From NCBI RefSeq assembly GCF_900116435.1, contig NZ_FPAZ01000003.1, positions 1,225-65,224 of the forward strand: DNA of 64,000 nt, given 5' to 3'. Shown here piece by piece: positions 28,951-37,638 of the stretch; positions within the stretch are counted from its first letter, which is position 1; each line of letters begins with the position of its first letter. The stretch is from Pseudoalteromonas lipolytica. Its GTDB lineage: Bacteria > Pseudomonadota > Gammaproteobacteria > Enterobacterales > Alteromonadaceae. Both the position numbers and the translations under genes were made by a program. Under the pieces are notes generated by a model. That model was not told where the DNA came from and did no database searches. It worked only from the letters and a program-made list of their open reading frames with translations.

Positions 28951-29448
28951 TAGTAACAAACCATACACTCTAAATTACATTTGTGCTACATCTTTTTGGT
29001 GAATTTGTGCAAAAAATTGGCAACAAATAAACAAAGTTATTGATATAGAAGAAAATTAATTATTAGATATTTAAGAATTGTTACATTTAAACGGCGCAAA
29101 TATAACATGAGTAATGAGGCTGATGACAAGTCACAAATGATAACTTTGTGAAATTGACATCATTTTTGGACTTTTTTGTAAGCTTAACTTGCCAGTGACC
29201 ACTTATTAACCATAACAAAAAGTTATAATAAACCACTGTTTTTACAATATGTTAGAATTAAAAAAACGTACTATTTTGGAACAGCACTGTCACTGGAAAA
29301 GAAATGTTAACTTTTTTCAGGGCAGAAAGAGTCAAGGGTTATGATAATAAAAATCAATATCAATATCAATATCAATGACAGCGTTGTCATTTTTAAGTAT
29401 AACGAGTCATTCTTACGATGTCTATCGTTTTTATATTTTGTTATTGAA
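28951..29448. promoter_or_regulatory. Long upstream region with second operator and hexamer repeat
   Basis: No coding signal is seen. It holds a second strong palindrome, AATGACAGCGTTGTCATT (29374-29391), preceded by four tandem ATCAAT units (about 29353-29376). A degenerate version, TGACAGTGCTGTTC on the minus strand, is at about 29279-29294. A minus-strand TTGACT (about 29331-29336) could be an upstream -35. The centres of the two good palindromes are 441 bp apart, which would allow repressor looping. Confidence 0.55.
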
Positions 29449-29476
29449 ACAAAAAAGCGAGCCTAAGCTCGCTTTA
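29449..29476 (-). terminator. Terminator after pgl
   Basis: AAAGCGAGC and GCTCGCTTT pair around a 4-nt loop, with TTTTTTG following on the minus strand. Confidence 0.88.
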
Positions 29477-29499
29477 AATACAGAGATGTTGATTAGAAA

Positions 29500-30210
29500 C
29501 TAAGGTGCCCAATAAACTTCAATATTAATTGTTGGATGGTTAAGAACTGCTCTAAGTGGCATGTCTGCAACATCACCACCCTCTTTCGCTTGTTTGTATA
29601 CAGCCAGTTTTTCTTCACCACTGATCAACAGCTTAACCACTTTTGAATGAGCAATCGCTGCAAGCGTTAATGTCATTCTTTCAGTAATTTTACCTGTCAC
29701 ATCACTTTCAATCGCATTTATTGCACACACCAAATCATCAGTGGCAAGCCCATGCTCTAATCCATCAGCGTGTGGAAACAACGATGCAGTATGGCCATCT
29801 GGCCCCATTCCCAAAATGGTTACATCAAATGGGCGCTTTAATGTCTGATAAGCAGCTTCACATTGAGCAACACCATTGTGTGCCGTTAACGCATCATTTT
29901 TCATTGTAATGAAATTAGCGGCTGCGCCTTTGTTTTGCAATAAGGTGCTGTTGATAAATGCTTCGTTACTTTTGTCATGTGAGGCATCAACCCAGCGCTC
30001 ATCGACCATTGCAACATCAATATTTTGCCAATCAAGATCAAGGTTAGATAAATGCTTATACGCAGGTGCAGGTGAAGAACCACCCGATACCATTAATACA
30101 GCACGGCCATCATCTTTAATGCCTGCAACTAAACGTTGCTCTAAACTTGCTGAAAGCTCAGCTGTTAATTCGTCTTTGCTTGCAAAGAATTTTTCAACAA
30201 TTGTAGCCAT
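29500..30210 (-). CDS. pgl: 6-phosphogluconolactonase
   Basis: 236 residues, DevB-type Pgl. It hydrolyses 6-phosphogluconolactone to 6-phosphogluconate, the second step of the oxidative pentose phosphate/Entner-Doudoroff entry. Visible are VSGGSSPAPAYKHL (about 41-54), VDERWVDASHDKSNE (about 69-83) and the GMGPDGHTASLFPH motif (about 132-145). It starts 5 bp after the zwf stop, so the two are co-transcribed. A terminator follows. Confidence 0.95.
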   Translation of the reverse strand: MATIVEKFFASKDELTAELSASLEQRLVAGIKDDGRAVLMVSGGSSPAPAYKHLSNLDLDWQNIDVAMVDERWVDASHDKSNEAFINSTLLQNKGAAANFITMKNDALTAHNGVAQCEAAYQTLKRPFDVTILGMGPDGHTASLFPHADGLEHGLATDDLVCAINAIESDVTGKITERMTLTLAAIAHSKVVKLLISGEEKLAVYKQAKEGGDVADMPLRAVLNHPTINIEVYWAP

Positions 30211-30215
30211 CTTAA

Positions 30216-31688
30216 TTATGCCTTGTCGCCAGTGTTAAACCATACATGGTTATTTTCTTCGAGTAGCTCATCTGCATCTTCTGGGCCCCAGCTACCTGCA
30301 CGGTATAACGATGGTGCCCCTTTTTCTTGCCAGCGTTCGATAATTGGATCAATCCATTTCCACGCTTGACGAACTTCATCACGATGGATGAAAAGTGATG
30401 GATTATTTGCTGCTGCATCTAACATTAAACGTTTATAGGCATCAGAATGGAAACCATTGCTGTAAGCTTGTGATAATTCAATGTTCATTGTCACAGGCTC
30501 TAATTGCATTTCAAGGTTATCAAGACGCTTCGACATCAAGGTTAACTGAATTGTTTCTTCAGGTTGTAGTCGGATCACTAAGCGGTTCGGCTCAATATTT
30601 CCGACTTTATCGCTGTACACATTGTGCGATACTTTTTTGTATTCAACGACAATTTCAGCACAACGCTTCTTCATGCGTTTACCTGTACGAAGATAAAATG
30701 GCACACCCGCCCAACGCCAGTTGTCAATGTGTGCACGAATAGCAACGAAAGTTTCTGTTTTACTTGCCCCTTCGTTTAACTCTTCTAAATAACCAGGGAC
30801 GATTTTACCGTCAAGGTTACCTGGTACATATTGTCCTCGAACAATATTTGCATCAACATCTTCTGCAACCAGTGGACGCAGTGATTCAAGTACTTTTAAT
30901 TTTTCAGTACGAATGCTATTCGCTGTTAATTTATTTGGTGACTCCATCGCCACTAAGCAAAGTAACTGCAACAAGTGGTTTTGTACCATGTCACGCAAAG
31001 CACCTGCTTTATCATAAAAACCAGCTCGGCTTTCAAGACCCACAGTTTCAGATAAGCTAATTTGAATATTGTCGATAGACTTTGCATCCCACATATTTTC
31101 AAATAATGAATTTGAAAAACGCAGCGCCATTAAGTTTTGTACGGTTTCTTTACCTAAATAATGATCGATACGGAAAATTTGCTCTTCAGTAAAATACTCA
31201 GCGATTTTGGCATTAATTTCTTCTGCAGACGCACCGCAATAACCAATTGGCTTTTCTACAACAACACGTGAAGTTTCCGTGATAAGCCCTTTTTTAGATA
31301 AAATTTCACAACAACTACCGTACACGGCAGGAGGAAGCGAAAGATAAAAAACACGAGACTTGTCGGTATCGTGTTCATCTAAAATATCTCTTAATTTATC
31401 CCAGTCATCATCGGCTTCTGTCACATTAGAGACAACGGGTACTAAATATGCTGAAAAGGCTTTCCAGTCTTTTGCGTTAAACTCGCCTTTTCCTAAGAAG
31501 TCTTGTAATGCTTTGTGCGCAGTTTCTATGTATTCTTCACATTTGCTTTGCTCACGTACGGTAGGAAGGATACGTGAACCTTGAGGAAGGTTGCCCTCTT
31601 GATAAGCGCGATACATGGCAGGAAGTAATTTGCGTAACGCAAGATCACCACCGCCCCCAAAAATTACGATATCAAATGGATTTAGCAT
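30216..31688 (-). CDS. zwf: Glucose-6-phosphate 1-dehydrogenase
   Basis: 490 residues, typical for Zwf. It oxidises glucose 6-phosphate to the lactone with NADP+. The nucleotide-binding start GGGGDLALRKLLPA (about 11-24) and the active-site RIDHYLGKE (about 173-181) are intact. It is first in zwf-pgl. A large hairpin and a 13-bp palindrome lie in the 268 bp between it and pgi, so it may have its own control. Confidence 0.97.
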   Translation of the reverse strand: MLNPFDIVIFGGGGDLALRKLLPAMYRAYQEGNLPQGSRILPTVREQSKCEEYIETAHKALQDFLGKGEFNAKDWKAFSAYLVPVVSNVTEADDDWDKLRDILDEHDTDKSRVFYLSLPPAVYGSCCEILSKKGLITETSRVVVEKPIGYCGASAEEINAKIAEYFTEEQIFRIDHYLGKETVQNLMALRFSNSLFENMWDAKSIDNIQISLSETVGLESRAGFYDKAGALRDMVQNHLLQLLCLVAMESPNKLTANSIRTEKLKVLESLRPLVAEDVDANIVRGQYVPGNLDGKIVPGYLEELNEGASKTETFVAIRAHIDNWRWAGVPFYLRTGKRMKKRCAEIVVEYKKVSHNVYSDKVGNIEPNRLVIRLQPEETIQLTLMSKRLDNLEMQLEPVTMNIELSQAYSNGFHSDAYKRLMLDAAANNPSLFIHRDEVRQAWKWIDPIIERWQEKGAPSLYRAGSWGPEDADELLEENNHVWFNTGDKA

Positions 31689-31810
31689 ATATCACTCTCT
31701 ACATTGGCAATGCCATTTAGTTCACTTCATGTTGTATGGCAGTGCGTATTGTTATACGGATGATTTGGCCGTGTTAGCAGGTTCCCTTAACAAAGCCTGT
31801 TGAATTTTTT

Positions 31811-31823
31811 GTAAGTAGCTTAC
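31811..31823. promoter_or_regulatory. 13-bp palindrome upstream of zwf
   Basis: GTAAG-TAG-CTTAC, about 120 bp before the zwf start. It could be a regulator site; it does not match the LacI-type palindromes or my memory of HexR sites. Confidence 0.3.
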
Positions 31824-31853
31824 TCATTATTCTTATAGTGTGCTGAAGTAAAT

Positions 31854-31906
31854 GAGTCTTAGGGGCTCTGTAAATCCTCTCACAAAAATACAGGCCCTAA
31901 GAACTC
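31854..31906. other. Long hairpin between pgi and zwf
   Basis: GAGT-CTTAGGG and CTGTA on the left face TACAG and CCCTAAG-ACTC on the right, with a loop of about 16 nt and small bulges. It has no adjacent T-run, so it is not an ordinary terminator. It may be an mRNA processing or stabilising structure between pgi and zwf. Confidence 0.5.
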
Positions 31907-31956
31907 CAGCGCTACCCGTTCAAAGGTATTTTTTTTGCAGCAATGCTGCGAATCTG

Positions 31957-33603
31957 TTACTGCTTACGATGTGTTTTGTAGTAAGCGATCAATCCGTTGG
32001 TTGAGCTGTCATGAGGATGGCTCACTGAGTCATCACATAATTCAGCTTCAATTTTAGAGGCAAGTCCTTTACCTAGTTCAACGCCCCATTGGTCAAATGA
32101 ACAAATTTCTAAAATAATGCCTTGGCAGAAAATCTTATGCTCATAAAGCGCAATTAAACGACCCACTGTTTTTGCATCTACTTTGTCTAGTAGCATTGAC
32201 GTTGTTGGGCGATTGCCTTGATGAATCTTATGATTCAGTAATTCTGCAATTTCGGCTTCAGATTTACCTTTCGCGGTCAAATCTGTTGTTACTTGCTCTG
32301 CATCGACACCGGCCATCATGGCTTCTGTTTGTGCAAAGAAGTTTGATAATAAAATATCATGGTGTTTGCCAACATTCACTTGCGGCTCAATTGACGCAAT
32401 AAAGTCAGCTGGCACAATCACATTACCTTGGTGTAAACATTGGTAAAATGCGTGTTGGCCATTAATACCTGTCATACCCCAAATGATTGGAACTGTTGTA
32501 TACGGTACAGTGTCCCCTGCAAAGTTAACATGCTTACCGTTACTTTCCATTTCGCCTTGCTGTAAGTACGCAGGTAGCATATGCAGTGCTTGATCATACG
32601 GTAAAATAGCGTGCGACGTATGACCTAAAAAGCTCGTATTCCACACACTTAAAAGTGCCATTAATAAAGGAATATTAGTTTCAAAGTCAGCATTTTTAAA
32701 ATGCTCATCAACTTCAAACGCACCTTCTAATATCGCTTCAAACGCGTCGAAGCCTAGGTACAACGCGATTGGTAATCCTATCGCACTCCATAAAGAAAAG
32801 CGACCACCGACCCAATCCCACATTGTGAATACGTTTTCATCAGCAATACCAAATGCAGCTGTTTTTTCTAAATTTGTGCTCACTGCTACAAAGTGCTTAG
32901 CGATATGCGTTTGTGCGTCTGCCGCTTGTAAAAACCACTCAACAGCCGTTTTAGCATTCGTCATCGTTTCTGACGTAGTAAATGTTTTCGAAGAAATCAC
33001 AAAAAGCGTGGTTTCTGCGTCTAATTCTTTTAAAACAGATGCAATCTGTACACCATCAACATTCGATACATAATGCACGTTTAACGTATCGTCAGCGTAA
33101 GCGGCCAATGCTTCAGTTGCCATTTGCGGTCCTAAGTTAGAACCCCCGACACCAATCGCGACAACATCTTTCACTGCTTTGCCAGTGTAACCACGCCACT
33201 CACCGCTGCGCACCTTATTTACAAAGGTCTTCATTTTAGCCAGTTCTGCGTTGACTGCATCGGTCACATTCTCACCATCAACCACAATAGCCGTGTTTGC
33301 ACGATTACGAAGAGCGGTATGAAGTACGGCACGATCTTCAGTGATATTAATTTTTTCACCACTGAACATTTTTTCACGCCATGCACTCACATTGCACTCT
33401 TTGGCTAATGAAATGAGCTGCTCAAAAACCGTTTTATCAATATGTTGCTTTGAATAATCAAATAATACGCCTGGGATTTGAGTAGAGAATTGTTCGAAAC
33501 GCGCACTATCTTCGGCAAATAAATTTTTAAGATGAATTTGTTTCATCTTCTTTGCACTTTCTGACAGTGCTTGCCAACTAGCTAATTGCGAACGGCTGCT
33601 CAT
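31957..33603 (-). CDS. pgi: Glucose-6-phosphate isomerase
   Basis: 548 residues from MSSRSQ, chosen because AGGGG lies 9 nt upstream; an ATG 6 bp earlier is too close to it. It interconverts glucose 6-phosphate and fructose 6-phosphate. Family signatures are present: VGVGGSNLGPQMATEAL (sugar binding), VISSKTFTTSETM, GGRFSLWSAIGLP and a C-terminal SFDQWGVELGKGLA. It is divergent from the LacI-family regulator, and a palindrome like that before the receptor gene overlaps its predicted promoter. It is followed by zwf-pgl on the same strand. Confidence 0.97.
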   Translation of the reverse strand: MSSRSQLASWQALSESAKKMKQIHLKNLFAEDSARFEQFSTQIPGVLFDYSKQHIDKTVFEQLISLAKECNVSAWREKMFSGEKINITEDRAVLHTALRNRANTAIVVDGENVTDAVNAELAKMKTFVNKVRSGEWRGYTGKAVKDVVAIGVGGSNLGPQMATEALAAYADDTLNVHYVSNVDGVQIASVLKELDAETTLFVISSKTFTTSETMTNAKTAVEWFLQAADAQTHIAKHFVAVSTNLEKTAAFGIADENVFTMWDWVGGRFSLWSAIGLPIALYLGFDAFEAILEGAFEVDEHFKNADFETNIPLLMALLSVWNTSFLGHTSHAILPYDQALHMLPAYLQQGEMESNGKHVNFAGDTVPYTTVPIIWGMTGINGQHAFYQCLHQGNVIVPADFIASIEPQVNVGKHHDILLSNFFAQTEAMMAGVDAEQVTTDLTAKGKSEAEIAELLNHKIHQGNRPTTSMLLDKVDAKTVGRLIALYEHKIFCQGIILEICSFDQWGVELGKGLASKIEAELCDDSVSHPHDSSTNGLIAYYKTHRKQ

Positions 33604-33712
33604 AAACATAATCCCCTAAAAACTTGCAACAAACTGATTTAAAACTATCTTTTTATTAATTTAGAATAAAGACAGCAACTAAAAACACGAAGTAAAATAA
33701 CACTAAGTTAAA

Positions 33713-33728
33713 ATGACAACGCTGTCAA
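33713..33728. promoter_or_regulatory. LacI-type operator upstream of pgi
   Basis: TGACA-ACGC-TGTCA with flanking A/T. On the minus strand TTGTCA-N17-TTTACT (or TTGACA-N17-TAGTGT) gives a promoter whose -35 lies inside the palindrome, the same geometry as before the receptor gene at 28879. It is in the divergent region between pgi and the regulator, so it may also serve the regulator's own promoter. Confidence 0.75.
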
Positions 33729-33952
33729 TGTTCTGCTTTTACATTTTATAGTCGAGATAATAGCGCAATTTTTCTCTTTTGACACCGGTATCATAAAAAT
33801 TATCTCAATTATTTTACTGCTAATTTGGTAGAACATTAGATACACTAAACAACTTATATTAAATATTAATGTACTTAAGTAAGAAAAGCGTGCAGGAGCA
33901 CATCTTTCGAGTAATATTATAATACAATTATAACGAACTATAAAGTAACCGT

Positions 33953-34987
33953 ATGAAAGTAACCATAAATGATGTAGCTAAACTTGCGGGTGTTTCTATG
34001 AAAACCGTTTCGCGAGTGATCAATAAAGAGCCATCGGTCAGAAAAAAAACGTATGACATCGTGATGGACGCTGTTAATACGCTTAACTACCAACCTAATC
34101 TTGCAGCTCGAAATCTTGCGGGTACATCTTCTTTCACTGTCGGCTTAGTGTATGACAACCCGAATGCCTATTACGTTATCGATATGCAAAATGGGGTTTT
34201 ATCTCGTTGTAAAGAAGAGGGCTATGAACTTGTAATCCACCCATGTAGCTACACAGACAGCAATATGGAAGCAGATTTTAAGACCATGATAAAACGCTCT
34301 CGTTTAGCTGGTTTAGTCCTCACTCCCCCACTATCCGAGCAAAATAGTATTATTGATATGCTCGATGAAATGGGTATCCATTATGTGCGTGTATTATCTG
34401 GCCGCCCTTCAGACGAAGACCAAGATACGTGTATTTATGTGAACGATTATGCAGCTGCGTATGAAATTACTGCTCATTTATTATCGCTTGGTCATAAAAA
34501 CATTGGCTTTTTATGCGGCGACAAAGAGCATAAGTCAACCACTGAGCGCTTAGAAGGCTATCAAGCTGCGCTAAAAGATCACAACATCGCGATCAACAAT
34601 GCACTGGTTTATGAAGGCCAATATTCATTTGAATCAGGCGTTGAAGGAGCCAAAGCGTTACTTGGTGAGAACAACCCACTGAAAATTACTGCGCTTTTAG
34701 GCGGAAACGATGAAATGGCAGCCGGTGCGTTGTTCGCGTCTCGACTAATGGGAATTGAAATTCCAGAGCAATTATCAATCACCGGGTTCGAGGATTCACC
34801 ATTCTCGCGCCAAACATGGCCTAAACTAACAACCGCGCATCAGGCTAATGATGTGATTTCACAACATGCAGCGCGCCTGTTATTCAGAAAAACACGTGGT
34901 GCGCGCAATCAAGATAAAGACATTATTACCACATTTACCCCTTCGTTGGTGATACGTGAAAGCTCAGGGCCTAACAGCGCCTCCTGA
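33953..34987 (+). CDS. LacI-family transcriptional regulator
   Basis: 344 residues. An N-terminal helix-turn-helix and hinge (TINDVAKLAGVSMKTVSRVIN, residues 3-24 in two parts, then LNYQPNLAARNLAG to about 58) is followed by a periplasmic-binding-protein-like ligand domain with GFLCGD, YQAALKDH and SITGFEDSPFS. It probably represses pgi and the TonB-dependent receptor through the TGACA-N4-TGTCA palindromes and is released by a sugar or sugar phosphate. The inducer is unknown. A terminator follows. Confidence 0.9.
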   Translation: MKVTINDVAKLAGVSMKTVSRVINKEPSVRKKTYDIVMDAVNTLNYQPNLAARNLAGTSSFTVGLVYDNPNAYYVIDMQNGVLSRCKEEGYELVIHPCSYTDSNMEADFKTMIKRSRLAGLVLTPPLSEQNSIIDMLDEMGIHYVRVLSGRPSDEDQDTCIYVNDYAAAYEITAHLLSLGHKNIGFLCGDKEHKSTTERLEGYQAALKDHNIAINNALVYEGQYSFESGVEGAKALLGENNPLKITALLGGNDEMAAGALFASRLMGIEIPEQLSITGFEDSPFSRQTWPKLTTAHQANDVISQHAARLLFRKTRGARNQDKDIITTFTPSLVIRESSGPNSAS

Positions 34988-35008
34988 TAAAACACATCAA
35001 CTATACAA

Positions 35009-35039
35009 AAGCCGCTATAAATAGCGGCTTTGTTTTTTT
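35009..35039 (+). terminator. Terminator after the LacI-family gene
   Basis: AAGCCGCTAT and ATAGCGGCTT arms around AA, then TGTTTTTTT. Confidence 0.9.
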
Positions 35040-35064
35040 ATAACTCAATAGTGCTGTGTCGCGC

Positions 35065-35267
35065 TAATACCTATTCGCTTAATTCAGTGGCCTATTTTGA
35101 GGCAATAAAACCGCGTTGATAACAAGGCAAAAATGTTGTTATTTAGATGTTCTCGGCAATTGCTTCTGCATTGCTCTGCATACATGCAGTCGTAAATCAG
35201 GCATTTTTAACGCAGGTCGCGACAGGTTTAATTCCTCAAAAATTAAGTATTATTGCTGATTGGAATT
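35065..35267. repeat. Palindromic intergenic repeat, copy C
   Basis: Left end TAATACCTATTCGCTTAATT with CTATTTTGAGGC; right end CCTCAAAAATTAAG with TTGCTGATTGGAATT. The inner arms AAAAATG..TTATTTAG and GTAAATCAGGCATTTTT pair. The last five codons and stop of the sulfur-enzyme gene on the minus strand lie inside the right end of the repeat. Confidence 0.9.
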
Positions 35268-37520
35268 GATCAGTGCGAGTCCGCCATTTAAGTTATAAAC
35301 ATGTTCAAACCCTAATTGCGATAAATTATTTGCAGCCTGCTTTGAGCGATTACCGCTGCGGCACACTAAAATATAATTTTTCGCTTTATCGAGTTGTCCT
35401 TGCACTATCGCATTTGCCATACGGCTCAATGGAATATTGATAACTTTCGCGTTCTCAACATTAAATACCTCAGCAAGATTAGCCACACCATGTTCGTAAG
35501 GTTCACGGGTATCAATCAAATAGGTTGCTTGATCGCCTAACATAGCTTTGGCATCCGTTGATGTAAGCTGTTTCATTGGCGAGCTTTCAAGCACATCAAC
35601 GTAGCCACACAATGGGTGACTTGTGTGCTGCTTTTGTTGATCGGCTTGCTGCTTTAATTCAATAAATTCAGCCTCACTTAACTGCCCATTAAGCAACGTC
35701 GCTAATAAAGGAGTCGTCGCTTTTTGTGCATGCCAATCCATCGCAAAGCATTGCTGGTAATCATGTCCCGAGCAAATTAGCGTAGTATCATCAATCAGCG
35801 TAGCGAGAGATTTTAATGATTGCACCATTTGTGCCGTATCACTGCCACTAATTACTGTGTTACCTAACCCACCAGGAAGAATTAAATCACCGCAGAAACA
35901 ATAGCTAATATCATTTGTTAGGCTATTTTCGAGTAAATAGCTCACACTGTCTTGGCTGTGACCCGGTGTCGCGACTTTACGTAAACGCGCGGTATTAAGT
36001 GGTATTGTCTCATCATTAACAGGCCAGCCTAATTCGTCTGTTTCTTTGCCTACGTACTGCTCTGCTAATTCTTTAGCAAGTAAACAGCGAGCAGATAAGC
36101 GTTCTTGATGTTTGTGTGTGTCTAAAATAGCTTTAACTAACAAACCTTGTGTTGCGACAATTTTAGCCATTCGCGGTATCAGCTCAATAATTGGATCAAT
36201 CACAACTGCGTGCTTATTGCTATCAACGTATAACCAACAACACGCCGCTTGATGACGTAATTGAGTCAAATCAATTGCACAGACCTCTTGTTGAGGTGAA
36301 GTGCTGTCCGAAACCACCAAGCAATTTGCTTCAAGAATAGGTTTAAGCGAGCGGATCTTATCGCAGGCATAATTAATTTCTTGCTCGGTTACCGCTGGAC
36401 CAAATGACATCCGAATTGCATTTTCACTCTGCCAATCAGATGCGCCCATTGCATCAAGTACAAAGCTGCGATTCGCACCAGAGCTACACGCAGAACCGCC
36501 ACTAACACGAATACCCGCAGCATCAAATAAGTCCATCACCTCTTTGCTGGTTAATTCGTTCACAGCAAAATTTAATGTCGTTGGCACTGAATACTCAAAT
36601 TCATGATTAAACGTAATACTGCCAAACGTATCAATCAGTGCTTCATGCAGCTGCTTGCGAAAAGCATGTAACTGCTCTAGTGATTTAAAGGTGTGATTCT
36701 CTTTATCAAGCAATAACGAAAACAACTCGTTCAGGCCAGCAATACCCGGTAAGTTTTCTGTGCCAGACCGCATGCCGCTTTCTTGACCACCACCGGCAAT
36801 AAACGGAGTGTATGCACTGCCTTTACGAATATATAGCACCCCAATGCCTTTGGGTGCATACAGTTTATGGCCAGAAAAAGGCGCATAGTCTATTGTGGTT
36901 TGGCTTAAAGCCAAACGGGTTTTACCTAAAGCTTGAACACAATCGACCATCCAAGCGACGCGCGTGTTTTCACTGCGGATCACTTGCTCGATAGCCGCTA
37001 AGTCTTGAAACACACCCGTTTCATTATTGACTGCCATAGTGCAGATCATCAGAGCATTTGCAGCATGCTTGCGGATGAACTCATGATCTAAAATGCCGTA
37101 TTTATCAACCGGAATAGCCAACACTTGCGCATTAATATCCAGCACATTGTTCCAGTGCTTTAGTGTATTTGGAACCGCTTTGTGCTCTGTGGCGCCATAA
37201 AGCAACACTGGATTTTCAATTTGATGATTTTTTGCCGCTATTAATGTCGATACAACAGCAGTCTGAATACCTTCGGTTGCTCCCGAGGTAAACAATATGT
37301 CGCCATCAGACGCCCCAATCACATCACGTGCTTTGCTTCGTGTTTGTTCTAATAGATATTTTGCTTGAATACCTGTGATGTGTGAACTCGATGGGTTACC
37401 AAAACAGACTTGCATAGTATGAGACACAACATCTGCAATTTGTGGAAGTACCGGTGTCGTTGCGTTTGCATCTAAATAAATCTGCTGATTAGCATCGTCT
37501 GGAAGAAAAAAATTTGCCAT
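35250..37520 (-). CDS. Cysteine desulfurase/metallo-beta-lactamase/rhodanese fusion
   Basis: 756 residues in three parts. Residues 1-395 are a class V aminotransferase of the IscS/NifS type, with PLP lysine Lys219 (SGHKLYAPKG) and persulfide Cys345 (GGSACSSG). Residues about 410-640 are a metallo-beta-lactamase fold like glyoxalase II/persulfide dioxygenase. His469, His471, His521, Asp545 and His586 are present, but the usual Asp-His of HxHxDH is Glu473-Arg474, so metal binding may be altered. Residues about 650-750 are rhodanese with Cys720 (CRSGNRS). It would move persulfide sulfur from cysteine through the fused domains; this is inference. The final residues are encoded by a repeat element. 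Confidence 0.88.
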   Translation of the reverse strand: MANFFLPDDANQQIYLDANATTPVLPQIADVVSHTMQVCFGNPSSSHITGIQAKYLLEQTRSKARDVIGASDGDILFTSGATEGIQTAVVSTLIAAKNHQIENPVLLYGATEHKAVPNTLKHWNNVLDINAQVLAIPVDKYGILDHEFIRKHAANALMICTMAVNNETGVFQDLAAIEQVIRSENTRVAWMVDCVQALGKTRLALSQTTIDYAPFSGHKLYAPKGIGVLYIRKGSAYTPFIAGGGQESGMRSGTENLPGIAGLNELFSLLLDKENHTFKSLEQLHAFRKQLHEALIDTFGSITFNHEFEYSVPTTLNFAVNELTSKEVMDLFDAAGIRVSGGSACSSGANRSFVLDAMGASDWQSENAIRMSFGPAVTEQEINYACDKIRSLKPILEANCLVVSDSTSPQQEVCAIDLTQLRHQAACCWLYVDSNKHAVVIDPIIELIPRMAKIVATQGLLVKAILDTHKHQERLSARCLLAKELAEQYVGKETDELGWPVNDETIPLNTARLRKVATPGHSQDSVSYLLENSLTNDISYCFCGDLILPGGLGNTVISGSDTAQMVQSLKSLATLIDDTTLICSGHDYQQCFAMDWHAQKATTPLLATLLNGQLSEAEFIELKQQADQQKQHTSHPLCGYVDVLESSPMKQLTSTDAKAMLGDQATYLIDTREPYEHGVANLAEVFNVENAKVINIPLSRMANAIVQGQLDKAKNYILVCRSGNRSKQAANNLSQLGFEHVYNLNGGLALINSNQQ

Positions 37521-37638
37521 GAAAAACGCACCATATTACTAAAAGATATATCTTATAACCTATTTTACATTTTTCACGTGTAAATTATAATAATCAATTA
37601 GTCAGTAAAGTGCGTTTTATATAGCTTTTAATACTAAG

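Noticed and set aside
31689..33952. HexR site controlling zwf or pgi
   Set aside because: No TGTAAT-type palindrome as expected for HexR was found upstream of zwf or pgi; the conserved palindromes are of LacI type.
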